This document shows positions 51,000-63,724 of a DNA stretch of 64,000 nt, piece by piece. Where the stretch lies: positions 6,739,253 to 6,803,252 of the forward strand of contig CM075939.1 of assembly GCA_038030265.1 (NCBI GenBank), written 5' to 3'. The stretch comes from Corythucha ciliata (taxonomy: Eukaryota; Arthropoda; Insecta; Hemiptera; Tingidae). A program made the translations under genes and the position numbers. Each line of letters starts with the position of its first letter. The first letter of the stretch is position 1. The notes beneath the pieces were generated by a model. It was given only the letters and a program-made list of their open reading frames with translations, was not told the DNA's origin and made no database searches.

Positions 51000-53900
51000 A
51001 CGAAATTTGGTTTTACGCCACTAAAAACCAGTTAAAACGCCCTTGTTTTTGTCTTCTATCGCGAATATAAGAACCCCCGAAATCGTTACGTCGTTAGGCA
51101 AAAAAAAGAACCACTACCTATATTATCTTATTATTCAGTACTCAAAAGCCGCAAAAATCTCGTTTTCTGCTGGTAAAAAAACCTCTCTAAATCTTCTTTT
51201 TCCAACTGAAGAGCTGCTAAACCTTGTTTTTCCCTCAAAACTGTCCCCCCCCCCTCCCCTGTTAAACCTTCAGCACAAGAAGGCGAAAGCTCAGGAAACG
51301 AAGAAGTAGAACAAGAAAAAAGCCAAAACATTAAAAAAAATACATTAATCTTGTTTTTCCCGTCTGAAAAGTTGTAAAATTGTGATTTTCCTGCTGCTTT
51401 TTTCTCCCCCTCGACCCTGACCATTCGAATACTGACTTCCCCATATCTACGAGAGCCCGAACTCCTGGAGACCGAATCCTAGACTCTATGCACAAGGCTG
51501 CCAAAAAAATGTAAAATAACCGTTTTCTACTAAACTTGACTGTTCCGAGGGACGGGGGATAAACAGAAGTTTATATTACCCTTAAGAGAGAGAGAGAGAG
51601 AGAAAGAGGGAGTGAGAGGGGAAAAAGAACTTCTCGACTCGCACTATTTTAGATGCTCTTCTAGCTCTGGAAAAAAAGGTCAATGAAACCTGATTCTTTC
51701 CCACTAAAGAAGCGAGTTTGTAACAATAGCCTCTACACGAAAGTTAAAGGAAACCCGCGGCCTTATAGAACGACTGCAACCCATTGTCACTCGTAGTGTA
51801 TTTCCTCTATTTATTTTTTCGTGTGTCGCGTATTATATTTGGTCATGTGTACTATACGAGGATGAGTCAGTTTCGGATATTATGCCACGCGTATTCTCTG
51901 CCCCCCCCCCTTCTATCATCAATGTTCGGGTATTTTAAAACGCGTGATACGGAACCGAGCTCTTCCCGTCCATTTTCAAAGGTTTATTGTCTTGAAAACA
52001 TCCGTTGGTTTGACATAGCGCTAACCATTTTGTTTTTTTTAAAGGACCTCTGCACCACGGGCGCCTTATTCTGGCGTTTTAAAAAAAAACAAGGGAATGT
52101 GAGAACAAAAAGCTTTGGCCGTTGGTAAGGAGAATGGATGGTTCATCAAGGATAAAACTGGTTTTTCCACCATTGAACCTTCGGGAGACAATTATACCCT
52201 GAAAGATGATACCAGGGGAGTGAGTACGGAAAGAGGATGTCTGGACAACGCGGGGGGAGGGGGTGGAGAAGAGAAGCGGAAACCTCTGGACAAGTCTCAC
52301 GGGAAAAGCAACTTTTGTGTATGTATACTTGGAGCGGCGGAAGACCCCGAAGATGAAGTGCATTTTAGGAATTGAAACGAAGAAATAACAAGTTCGAAGC
52401 TAGAAAGGAAATACTGTCAATCTCCGATCTTAAAGAATTCATGGCTGTTAACTGATTCATTCATGGACATCACTGCGAGCGAGGGAGAATAAAAATGCTT
52501 GACAGCTGCAACTTTCCCATGTTTCCATTATTCGAAAAAGCTTTACTTTTTAATCCACTCTTTTCTTTTTAAAAATGAGCTGCCAATCTTCGGCTTGATT
52601 TCGAGGACATTAGAAAATTGTCGAATTTCGAACTGTTACATTAGTTCTCCACGTAATTATAGTGAACTCTCACAGTGTGTAAATGAGCAGATGCCCCCAT
52701 GGGGCTTAGGTACTTCTTGTGACAAAAATTAAATAAAAAGGATTTCTTTGTTTCAAACCCCTACGTTTCAAGTCGAAAAGTTGTTCTTAAAACGAGTAAC
52801 ACATTTGAGAGGACTAAAAGGGATCAATACACGAAAAAATTCATCTGCGCATGACAAGAAGAGAAAGGTGCAAAATTGTGAGTACCTTATTCCAAGTCTC
52901 ACAAACATTTAAATTGAAATGTCACCCCCATCCATTCTCCCGTCCCACCATCTTTTAATGGCGTAAACATTGGGAAAGTAACAAAGTTAAATGAGCCGGG
53001 GGAGGGGGAGAGGTTACGGATCGAAAAAGTTCTAACGGAACAAGAGTTATTTTTCCTTTGCGGAGGATCAAACTTTTTTTTCTTTGAATCAACAAAAGAT
53101 CCCTCGATTTTCTGCTGTGTTTCAGTCAATTGCGGAAAAAATCGGAGACCGAAGTCTCTCCCGTTCAAATTATAAACAATTTATCCCCTCGCGCGGGTGA
53201 TTAACTTCTATTAAAAGTAAACCAAACTCTCGCCTCGATTGTTTATTTTACGCCCCGCTTTGCCTCTTTTTCACTTTTTTTTTTTTTTTTTACATAAGCT
53301 TACATAAAGACGACCATCTGCGGAACAGTGGGTCCACAAATGAACGATTTGTCCAGAAATGAAACTGTAAAATAATAAAAAAAAATTGGCGGAGAGAAAG
53401 TTGGCTAATTTATTTTGGAGTAAACGACGCACGTTTAGGAATATTAAACGAAGTAGAAAGGGTAGCTTAGAGCCGATTTGTTATTACGAAATTACAAGGT
53501 GTCGGTGGGGTTAGTATACTACGGGGGTGGCACATTTTTGTGTAATAAACGATATAACCGAGCGGTAAAAAAGATAAACAGAGCCATTTGTTTTCACAGT
53601 GAACTGCCGTTTTAGTGGCGAGAAGGGGGGAGGGGTTGGCATACAAATTATTTTAATGGCGTACCTAGGCGCAGCCCAAGACAACATAAAGGGTGAGGGC
53701 ATCAGCTATTATTCAATGTTCCACCTTTCCGTCCCTTATGAAAAACTTGTAAAGTATGACATCCTCACCACATCTGCCTATCTCTCGCCTATTACTTATA
53801 TTTTTAGTTACCCAGACTACCTGATGATTGCAGGAAGCCTGTACTCCCACTACTCTCTCTCATCAAATGCATCATTTAATAGATCCGCCACTGGCGCCAA

Positions 53901-54289
53901 ACTACTGGGGTTTTCTCCCTAGGAACACACGAACATGCCAATAAGTTGACAATCTGATCCTATTTCATGAATTTTCATGTGAGGAACTTACTTGTTGATC
54001 CCTCTATGGCAATTTAGGCTTCAGATAGACAGATTTTTCACAGTTAAATTGTTACTTTCTCCCAGAAGGTTCAACGCACGTGATTCTCGCCAAGCATGAC
54101 CGTGAAATTTGGGGGTCACATGGGACACGATTTGTTTTGTTTACAAAGATTCGTATTTTCAGTTTCATGGGTTGAATCCTTGGGTTGAATCGAACAATTC
54201 CTTGGCCTAGGAGTCAGTTGTAAACAAAATTACCATTTTTTCTTGGAAAAATAAGATTTCATTTCTATAAAAGATGTAGTTGACGATAC
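51000..54289. other. No recognised gene; microsatellites
   Basis: Contains a GA run at 51585-51603, poly-C near 51900 and poly-T near 53275. ORFs of up to 114 codons on both strands (for example 51784-52128, 52115-52375, 53599-53922) overlap one another and show no recognisable domain. Nothing else seen. Confidence 0.45.
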
Positions 54290-55290
54290 GTAGTGTGCTG
54301 TGGTTGGACCATTGCTGTGATTGGACCCTTGCTGTGGTTGGACCTTTACTGTGGTTTGACCTTTTCTGTGGTTGGACCATTTCTGTGGTTGGAACTTTCC
54401 TGTGGTTGGACCTTTGCTGTGGTTGGACCATTGCTGTGGTTGGACCCTTGCTGTGGTTGGACCTTTCCTGTACTTAGACCTTTTCTGTGGTTGGACATTT
54501 CTGTGGTTGGAACTTTCCTGTGGTTGGACCTTTTCTGTGGTTGGACCATTGCTGTGGTTGAACCTTTCCTGTGGTTACCCCTTCCCTGTGGTTGGAACTT
54601 TGCTGTGGTTTGACTTTTGCTGTGGTTGGACGCTTGCTAAAGTTTGACCTTTGCTGTGGTTTGAACTTTCCTGTGGTTGGACCTTTGCTGTGGTTCGCTC
54701 TTCGCTGTGGTTTGTCCTTTTCTGTGGTTGGGCCTTTCCTGTGGTTGAACCTTTCCTGTGGTTGGACATTTCTTTGGTTGGACCTTTGCTGTGGTTGGAC
54801 CTTTGCTGTGGTTTGCTCTTCGCTGTTGTTTGACCTTTCCTGTGGTTGGACCATTTATGTGGTTGGACATTTATGTGGTTGGACATTCCTGTGGTTGGAC
54901 CTTTCCTGTGGTTGGACGTTTTCTGTGGTTGGACCATTGCTGTGGTTGAACTTCTCCTGTGTTAGGACCTTTGCTGTGGTTTGACTTTTGCTGTGGCTGG
55001 ACGCTTGCTGTTGTTTGACCTTTGCTGTTGTTTGGAGCTGTGCTATGGTTGGACCATTGCTGAGGATGCTTCTTGGCTGTGATCAGACCTTTGATGTGGT
55101 TGTATCTTTCCTGTGGTTGAACCATTGATTTGGTTGGACCTTTGCTGTGGTTCGCTCTTCGCTGTGGTTTACCTTTCCTGTGGTTGGACCATTGCTGTGG
55201 TTCGCCCTTCTCCGTGGTTGGACCCTGGCCATGGTTTGACCTTTCTTGGTATGTGACCTTTGCTACGGTTTGCCCGTTCTTTTTGATTTT
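54290..55290 (+). repeat. ~18-bp minisatellite, family B, array 2
   Basis: About 55 units of CTGTGGTTGGACCTTTGC type, with point variants such as GGTTTGACC, GGTTCGCTC and GGTTGGACATT. Because the unit is a multiple of three and lacks stops, several frames on both strands stay open, giving Cys/Gly/Trp-rich or Gln/Asn/Lys-rich mock proteins. A lone unit recurs at 55964-55975. Confidence 0.9.
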
Positions 55291-55538
55291 GCTGTCAGAG
55301 TTAGCCGTCTGACAACACCCAACGACCGAGGTGGTTGGTAACGCGATCTTGCGCTTGTTGGGCTATCCCGCCTATAAAACTTTGCACGGAAATCGTCACG
55401 TCTTCCTATTCGTAACTTTCATAAATACTCTAGCCTCCTGTGGCAACTGGGTGAAACGACGTTCTGGAGTACCCTTCAATTTTCAGTTAGGGTTTACTTC
55501 ACTAAATCTCTTTCTAATTCTGATTATCACTTTCACAA

Positions 55539-55780
55539 CAGGGTGACTAAACTTTCTATAGGTGCCGCAGATCTTCGGATATTACTGTCCTTCATCTAAG
55601 TCACGAGCAGTTTTAAGTGCATTTGCGCTGGACCCATTACATTATTAAATTGTTATTGGGCTGTGATTTTTGAGCATTCATAAACTTTAATGTCAAAATG
55701 CTGGTGACGTCAGTCTCCACCCCTCGCATCGATTGGCCGGGGAAAATCTGCGGCACCTATAGTAAAGTTTAGTCACCTTG
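55539..55780. mobile_element. 242-bp hAT-like MITE
   Basis: The ends CAGGGTGACTAAACTTT and, in complement, CAAGGTGACTAAACTTT pair, and pairing continues through TATAGGTGCCGCAGAT. CTTTCACAA flanks both sides (55530-55538 and 55781-55789), consistent with an 8-bp hAT duplication plus a chance match. No coding capacity. Confidence 0.8.
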
Positions 55781-55789
55781 CTTTCACAA

Positions 55790-58319
55790 TTATCAAAACA
55801 AAGCAAGTGACGCTGGTCAGATGTTACCCCAGATCGTTAGTTAATATCTTAGCTCGTCAAGAGAGCTACTTTATTCATGAAAGATGTCAAAATTGGCCTG
55901 ACCCGCGTGGTAACCTCACAGGCATGGACTCTGACACAAACCTGATTGTAGTTGGGTGCTTTACTGTGGTTGGTTGGATGATAGGCATGTCAGAGGAGGT
56001 ACACAGTATCAGGGGTGTAGCCAGCCCTTGATCTGCTAATGGGCAGCTTCACTTTATGACAACGTCCGATGCACAATAGCCTGTTTACAAGTACCGTAAA
56101 TACCGCAAAACGGGTTGCGTTTTGGCCACAGTGGGGCATTTCGCGTAAATGCTTCCTTTTGGTTTGCTGCGGAAACAGTTTTTCTCTCACACAACGTGTT
56201 ATATTTTACCCTTGGCGTGGCTTTTTCGCGTCAAAATTTATCGGATTTGGCTCATTGGTGTTTTAGTGAGTGCGAAATCCGAGAAATTGGTTTATTGCTG
56301 AGCCAGGATCTCAGAAAATTTTGATTAAACAATGTTGATTGTACCTACTTTGGCCCGCAAACCGACCGTTGTCTTTTAAAATGAAATATGTTTAAGCGAG
56401 TGTTGGTGGTGGGGGGGGGGCTCAGGGCGGTTTCAGCTCATCGTAAATGACGCTTCTGGCCGTAGTCATTAATCACAACAATAGAATGACATTTCGGTTC
56501 ACTAACCTACCTGTAACTGTAAGTCGTCGTTTGTTCCAGAACGAATCGTTTGTATCAAAGAATCTGCGAATATAATCGCTGAACCAAAAAAAATGTTTTA
56601 CAATCTGTTTAATAAATTATTATTCGTTACTGGAAAACAAGCAGAGATCAGTAATATACTTTTTTTGACACCAACTCGTTTATGTCATGCTTCCAAGCTT
56701 TTATAGTTGAAAGTTGAAATAAATAGATGAATTGATTGGGGGGGGGGGGTATATCTTTCATTTCGCTGGATGGCTTGCCATAAAAAAAAATAAACACTTT
56801 ATTCGAGAGCAATTATAATGGAAAAATCGTCGAAAATGCGGCAGTTTCACTCTTCTAAACAATATAGAAAGTTCCGGATTGGGATGTCACCGTACATCTA
56901 AACAACTATAATGATATTAATTTATATCGTAAGAACGGTCGGGTGGAGGTATTTTCTTCAATCCAGTCTCGTTCTTTTATGGTTAACCGACCGAACCGAA
57001 ACGAGCTCAAGAACTACTCTTCGGGAGAAAAAATGTTTTGTCACTTTCTAACGTCAAAACTTCCACCAATTCTCGCAGACACAACAGACATGGATGGCCT
57101 GAAATGGGAAAGTGACAAACCGAGGGTGACAAAAAAAACAAGAGTCGTACCTCTGTGCGTCTTCATAGAAAATAATGTAAAAATAAGAAAATAAATCCGT
57201 TCCTCATTTGTTTAAAGTTTGATTTAACGGTAATTTCAAATTTATTATAAACCGAGAAGAACTTCAGGATCTTACGAGAAAAAAAAAGTTTACAAAGTCT
57301 TTTAAAGCCAAAAGAGGGCAACGTCCTGAATTCCTCTCGCCAAGTTAAAGGGGAAAATACCGTTTTCGATTAAAATCAGTGTTCCTGTTCGCCTTGATAA
57401 TCAAACGTAATTCCGTTGCATTTTCAAAGTGACACTACGGTGAAACTTTAAATGTGAAATAATCTGAGCATTACGCAATATTTAAATACAAAAAGAAAAG
57501 GAACGAGACTCTCAAATATCCTTGCTTCCTTGTTAATCCAATTTTTTACTCGGTGAGTGTGAAAAGCTTCTTAAAATCAACGATTTCATGTGCAATGGAT
57601 CAAATTACCCGCCCGGTGAAGCCTTTAAAACAAATATTAGTGAATGATAAACAAGGAAAAACACGGGTGATACTTTTTTAAGGGAGAAAAAGTGAACGAA
57701 CAACACGGGAGGGTGAAGTATGGTGTTATGAGCGAGTTCCCTGGTGAGAGCAAAATGTTAATAATAGCAATAATAGTGGGCATGAAAGTGATGTTTTTGT
57801 TTTCTCTTGATTGGAAGCGACAATCTTCCTGTTTGTATTGGTAGTCGCCCCGCTCCGATCGGACGTGCCCTGCTCAGATTAGAGTACGAGTCCCTAAAAT
57901 GTCTTGAAAGGCATAAACGCGGGGGGGGGGGGGGGTGAAAATGCTCCAGAGATTCCCTCACCCCTCCCCCAGCCCAAACACAGATCCAACGGGCCAGCGA
58001 GATTCGCTTGCATCGAGTCGTTTTCCTTGGACTTTAGCCGGGTGGACCGCAAATTTCGTGTTGCGGGGGACCCTTGAAAACGGTCCCAAGTGCCCTCCCT
58101 CCCCCGGACCCCTTCAATGGCTCGTCAATAATGGCCTACAAACACAATTTCAGCGCAGGATTGCCCATTTAAAGGCGATTCCTAAAATTTGAGCCCATAA
58201 AAACTGGAATTTAGCAATTTTCCCCCAATTTTTACTGAAAATAAAAATGAGCACCTATCACGGTCAATCGTTGCCAAAAAAAACAAAAAAAAACGTTTTT
58301 TTTTTACCGGATCTTGGAC
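55790..58319. other. No recognised gene; element D copy
   Basis: 56010-56335 is a shorter copy of element D. Poly-G runs occur near 56410, 56740 and 57922. Short ORFs (up to 85 codons) are unrecognised. Confidence 0.45.
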
Positions 58320-61300
58320 CACTTGGCCGCTTTTTTCCCAACTTTAGCCGCGTATGCATCCTCCTGGAACCGCGACTTACAAATAATTCCTAATTTTCAG
58401 TCACAAATGAGCCGTTTATTTTAATACCAAACCCATCCCCAGCGCGATTTTTCTGCAATTTAAGCTGCCTAAGGGCCTTCAGGAACTCAGGATTAGCGTT
58501 TTTCTCCATTTTAGCCGCGGATTTCCTCCCGTAAAATCGCTTTTTCTTAATTTTCGCCGTGTAAGGTCCTCCGTGAACGGCAAGTTTTCTCAATTTTGAC
58601 CTGGAAGTTTGCATTGACAAACCGCGAACTAGCGAGCCCCGAATCCCGAATGATTTCCTCCATTTTATCTTCAAATTAGCGGGGTTTTCTTTAACTTTTA
58701 GCCGCGGAATTGCCTCATAAACAGTCATTAGAGCGAATTTTTATTTTAGCCGCCTATAAGAAGGACCTATGTACAGAAACTGGAGATTAGGATTTTTTTT
58801 TTTTTCAATTTCCGCCGCGAATATGTCTCCATATACCACGAATCAGAGTTTTTCCTAAGTTTTAGGCGTAAATGAGCATTTTTTTTTTTTTTTTTTTTTT
58901 TGTCATTTTCAACTTCGAATCTTTTAATTTTAGACGCAGACTAGCCGTAAGGACAGCATATTCGCGATTTTTCTCTATTTTAACTGTGTATTATGCAATG
59001 CCCTCCGTGAACCGCGATATACAAGCGTTTTCCGCCTGATCTGGCCTAAAAGTTGCAATGAGAAAACGCCATTTAGCGCACGTTTTCTCGATTTAAACCA
59101 CAAAATAAGCAAGTTTTCTTAACTTAGCCACGAATTTGCGTCTTCATGATATTACAAACTCGTGTTTTTCCTCAATTTTAGCGGCAAATGAGCGCATTTT
59201 TGTCACTATGAACCGGGAATTAACCCTTTTCCTCAATTTTTAGGCTTGTGATTTAACATCCTCCCTATGAATTTTAGCCGTGAATACCCATTTTTCCATC
59301 TTGAAGCTTTTTGGGGGCTCCCACAGATCGGTGGCGTTTTTCATCAATTTCACCCGCGATCAGGGAGTTTTTTCATCTCTTGGACACTCTTCCTCAAAAC
59401 TTTAGCGGCAAATGAGCGCGTTTTACATACATTTTAGCCGTGAATTAAAATTTTCTCTCAATTCTAGACACAAATTATCGCTTTCAAATCTCAAAATCCC
59501 CATTTTTCTGCCTTGCCTATGGCTTTGACCGGTTGTGTGTCATTGGAAAAACCTTTCTCGCCGATTTGGCTCAGATTAAAAACCAATTTCACGGCTTTGG
59601 GTCCTCAAAAAACACAATTTCGCGCTGGCTTCAATCACAAAACACAAGATTTCTCGGGGGTTAAAGTTACCTACCTAAAAAAAAGAAACAACTAAACCAA
59701 TTTTGCGAATTTGGCTCATTACAACCCAATTTTTTAGCTGCAATTTCACTGAAAAAAACAATTTTCGGAGTTTAATTAGCCAAAAAAAATCCGCGAAATT
59801 GTGGATTTTCTCAACATGATCCGCGAATTGGCGTTTTTTCCCCTATTTTTGTAGTGAATGTGTGATTTATCTCAATTTTAGCCCCCAGCGACTTGTTTGT
59901 TTAGTTTAGCTGCGATTGAGCACTTTTTGTCAACCTTAACTGCGAATCTGCGCACTTTTTTCATTTTAACCGTGAATTAGCGAGTTTTCAAAAATATATC
60001 CGCGAATTATCGTATTTTCTCAAATACAATCGCAAAATAGCGGGGTTTTCTCTCTCTTTTAGCCACTATAAGCCACAATTCGGCTTTTTTGTCCAATATC
60101 AGCCTCCCAAGCGATTTATCGCTGCTTTTTCTAAATTTATAGCTGTGTATTAGTGATTTTTATTCAATCATGGCTGCAAATTGGCATTTTTCTCCATTTT
60201 TAGCCGCGAATTAGTGTTTTTTCTCGATTTTGCTAACAATTTCAGTCGCGATTATTAGCGCTTTTTCCAAACTCTTTGCCATGGTGGTTGCCCGAAGATT
60301 AGCGCATTTGCGCGCCTGCTCAATTTTAACCTCTTGCTATTGTTTGCGCATGTCTATATTTTCTAGCGGCCAAGTTTCCTTCAGATTCATTGCCGTGCAG
60401 ATTGCTTCAAGAATTGGTGTATTTTTTTGAATTTCAGCGGAAAATGAGCGCTTATATTCTCAATATTAGCCGCGAATCAACGCTTTATAACCGAAAATCC
60501 CAAAATTGTTTCATCTTTCAGCGCCACTTCCGCGACTGAAATCCCTATGAGGACTTCTATAGTTTTTAAATATACGACGCCACGAATCAGCGATGTTCCT
60601 CAATTTCATCCGCAAATTACCGATTTTCCTCAATTTTAGCCACGAATTATACCTTTTTTTTCCGTTTTAGCCAGCGAGTGACACTTTCTCTCAATTTTAG
60701 CTGCGAATTCACGATTTTCCTCAATTTTAGCCGCGAATTTTATTATTTTTTTTTTTCGATTTGTGCCATGAATTAGCTTTTTTTTTACCATTTTAGCCAC
60801 AATGTTACCTTCAGACGGAATGGATTGGTGTTTTCTATAGCCGCGAGTGAGCGTTTTTCTTAATTTTAGCTGTCTAGTTGCGTTTTTATAAATTTTAGCT
60901 GTCAATTAGTGGTTTTTTTCACTTTTAGCCGTTTAATAGAGTTTGTACATTTTTTTATTAGCGCAAATTAGCGCTTATCTTGATTTTATCAAAGAATTTC
61001 AAACCTGCGCTTTTCCATGTTTTAGCCGTCAGTTCGCTCTTTCTCCCAATTTTATCCGCGTATTCACGTTTTTCTCAATTTTAGCCGCGAATTCTTCTTT
61101 TTTCAATTCGTGCCATGAATTGGCGCTTTTCCACCATTTTAGTTACGAAGTTGCCTTCAAATGCCGTGCATTGGTGTTTTCCGCGAATCAGCGATTTTCT
61201 TAATTTTATCTGTGAATTGACTTTTTCTCAATTTTAGCCGTCAATCAGTGTTTTTTTTATTTTTAGCCGTTATTAGCGTGTTTTTTTCTACTTCTATTCG

Positions 61301-61765
61301 TGAATTAGCGCTATTCAAATGCATTCGCTATTTAGAATTTTTCCTCGATTTCAGCAACGAATCGACGCTTTTCGATGTTTTAACCGCCACTTTCTCTCAA
61401 CTGTAGCAGTGAATTAACGTTTTTTGTAAAATTTACCCGCGAATTAATGTTTTTATTTTCAATTTTACCCGTGCGACTTAGATTCTTTAGTTTTTGCCTA
61501 TGTCTAGTTGTTCCCGAAGCCGCAAGTCATAGTGTTTTCTCAATTATAGTCGCGATTCTACCGCTGTTCATCATTTTAGCCGCAAATTGGCATTTTTCTC
61601 TAATTTCGATATGAATTTTAGGTAGTGAATTTTTCGTTTTTAGCCGTTGATTAGCTTTTTCTACACTTTATCCGTGAATTAGCGTTTTTTCTTAGTTTTC
61701 CTGATAATTGTATTAGATTTTTCTCAATGAATCAGCGCTTTTTCCTAATCTTAGCCTCTAAATAG
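58320..61765 (+). repeat. Degenerate ~30-bp minisatellite, family A, array 4
   Basis: The longest array, about 3.4 kb, in plus sense. Clear units include TTTTAGCCGCGAATTAGTG and TCTCAATTTTAGCTGCGAA. A stretch near 59500-59800 changes to units with AATTTCGC and GGCTCA words, like the tail of array 1. The 112-codon minus-strand ORF at 58390-58728 is within the repeat and not supported. Confidence 0.85.
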
Positions 61766-63724
61766 AGGGGGAGGGGGGGTTCTCATAGGTGTGGGTGGGT
61801 ATAAGTTCGCCACCGTGAGAGGGGCAAATTTGCGATTTGGAGCCGGTCCCACAAGATTGGCTTTTCTAATGAGCCAACACCGCGAAATTTTAGTTTTGAA
61901 GAAGCCGGACCGTCCAAATTTTGCTTTTAGAACGTTTCACCGACCACATGTTGCCCATTAACGTCAACCTCGCTCAATTCTATAAATTAACGTCTATAAA
62001 TTTACCGATTGTCAACGCGGAAGCGGCCTCATTTCTTTTAATTTTAAACAAGTGCGTATCGTGATGAGTTTAGACGAGGTTATCAAGTCCAATTGAACCC
62101 ATACGTCATTTTTGGGTTTTTACAATTTTTATAAAAGAAATTCTGCGTCTCCTAAATTAGTGAAAGACCTGCTTACAAATTAGGTCAATTTTTAATAATT
62201 GTAAAGAGCAAGGTCCTCTGATTAAAAAACACGGATGCTACAGCTATAGTTGTCTACTTGTGACTAAGTGGAGTTTCAATTAAAGCCAGCCCTCCCACTC
62301 CCTTCCCTTTTTTTTTGCCTACGTGAAAAAAACTCGCCGTTATCTTGTGTTTGTACGTACTTTTTTTTTGTAATCTAAAGTTATTACTCACAGACTGATT
62401 CACCTGAGAATTAAATTGCCCTCAAGGCATGGGATATTTTGTCGTTTCCCGGACAAAAATTATTTCGACTCGGTTATTGTGCAAGGTGACTGTTAAAGGT
62501 GAACATCCTTGGTTTTTGTCAAGTGTAGCAATTGGAGAAACCGCTGTTCCGTAAGTTTCTTTTGTGACCATTTCTTGCCGTTTAAACGTTTAATAATATC
62601 GAAATTGAGTGCTCCAAAGTTTTGTGTCTCTTTATTCCAACGGTAGTGACAAGATGGCTGCGGATTTTTATGAAAACGCGTCCACTTGGGTAATTTTTTT
62701 GGGATTCTGTCGGTATAATAGACTCGGTACACTCAAAGTGTTGAACTAAATCTTATACGCCATTTTCCCGCATCTCTTTGGAATTAATCTGAATTAATAG
62801 AGCAGCCAGGAGTGATGGGAAGGGGGCGAGTTAAGGCAAAAACTTGAAAAATAATTAATTTCTAAAAAAAAAAGAAGGAAAAAACAAACTCTTCCGCGAT
62901 CCCGTTCGTGCTAAGGAATAATTGAAGATCGCAGTTGAGTAAGGGGAGGGGAGTAAAAAAGAGGGAATTCTAATAATCTCCTTAATCTATTTACTCCGAT
63001 TTTCAAAAGCTCTATCCCTTTATTATTAAGTTTTTTCTCCTCTTCATCATTTCCTTCTTTCGAAAGTTTTTTCTCTGCGGGGGGAGGGGGACTCGTTTTG
63101 CCGGAATAGCGCTGCTCTGGCTGAACGTTAGAAAAATTACGTCCAATTTATGCAGCCTCCGTTCTAAGCCCTTGAAATTTTGGTCATGGTGCCCCCGTCC
63201 ACCATGAAATTGAATTTCTCCTTCTGTAGGTATCTCTAGGTGCTGAAATTATTCGACAGTCCCTATCCAATAGTGTCCATCAAGCCTCTTAGATTAACAT
63301 GTTTTTCTAATCTTTATACTTTAGGCTTTATACTTTTTTTATGACTGTAAACTTTTCTCTTTAAGCCCTTGTGATTCAGAGGTAAACAACATGGCAAATT
63401 AATTAGTTTTTATCTGTTAACGTTTCCTCACAAAATGCAGTTTCGTCATTTGAGTACATACCTATACTTGAAAGTGATTCAACGTTTATTTAAAAGAGAG
63501 GTAGACACTAAAGTGCGTTCTCCAATCGTGCCAGAATAAATAAAACACTATCGAAGGTTATTTAATAACGTTACTAATACAATTTTTTTACCACTGAAGG
63601 AAAGGACGCGAACAAGTAGCGCCGACACTTCATTTGCTATACACCTCTCTGAGAGGTGGGTCGTGGTACGTTATCGAGGAGGTGACAAACGTAGTGGCGG
63701 GACGACATTTAAAAATAGTTTGAC
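61766..63724. other. No recognised gene
   Basis: Starts with G-rich sequence near 61759. A 79-codon minus-strand ORF (62493-62732) is unrecognised. Nothing else seen. Confidence 0.4.

Noticed and set aside
54207..55125. Many overlapping ORFs on both strands (Cys/Trp-rich and Gln/Asn/Lys-rich)
   Set aside because: All are readings of the 18-bp minisatellite, whose unit lacks stops.
58390..58728. 112-codon Lys/Arg-rich minus-strand ORF
   Set aside because: Lies wholly in the family A minisatellite; composition follows the repeat unit.
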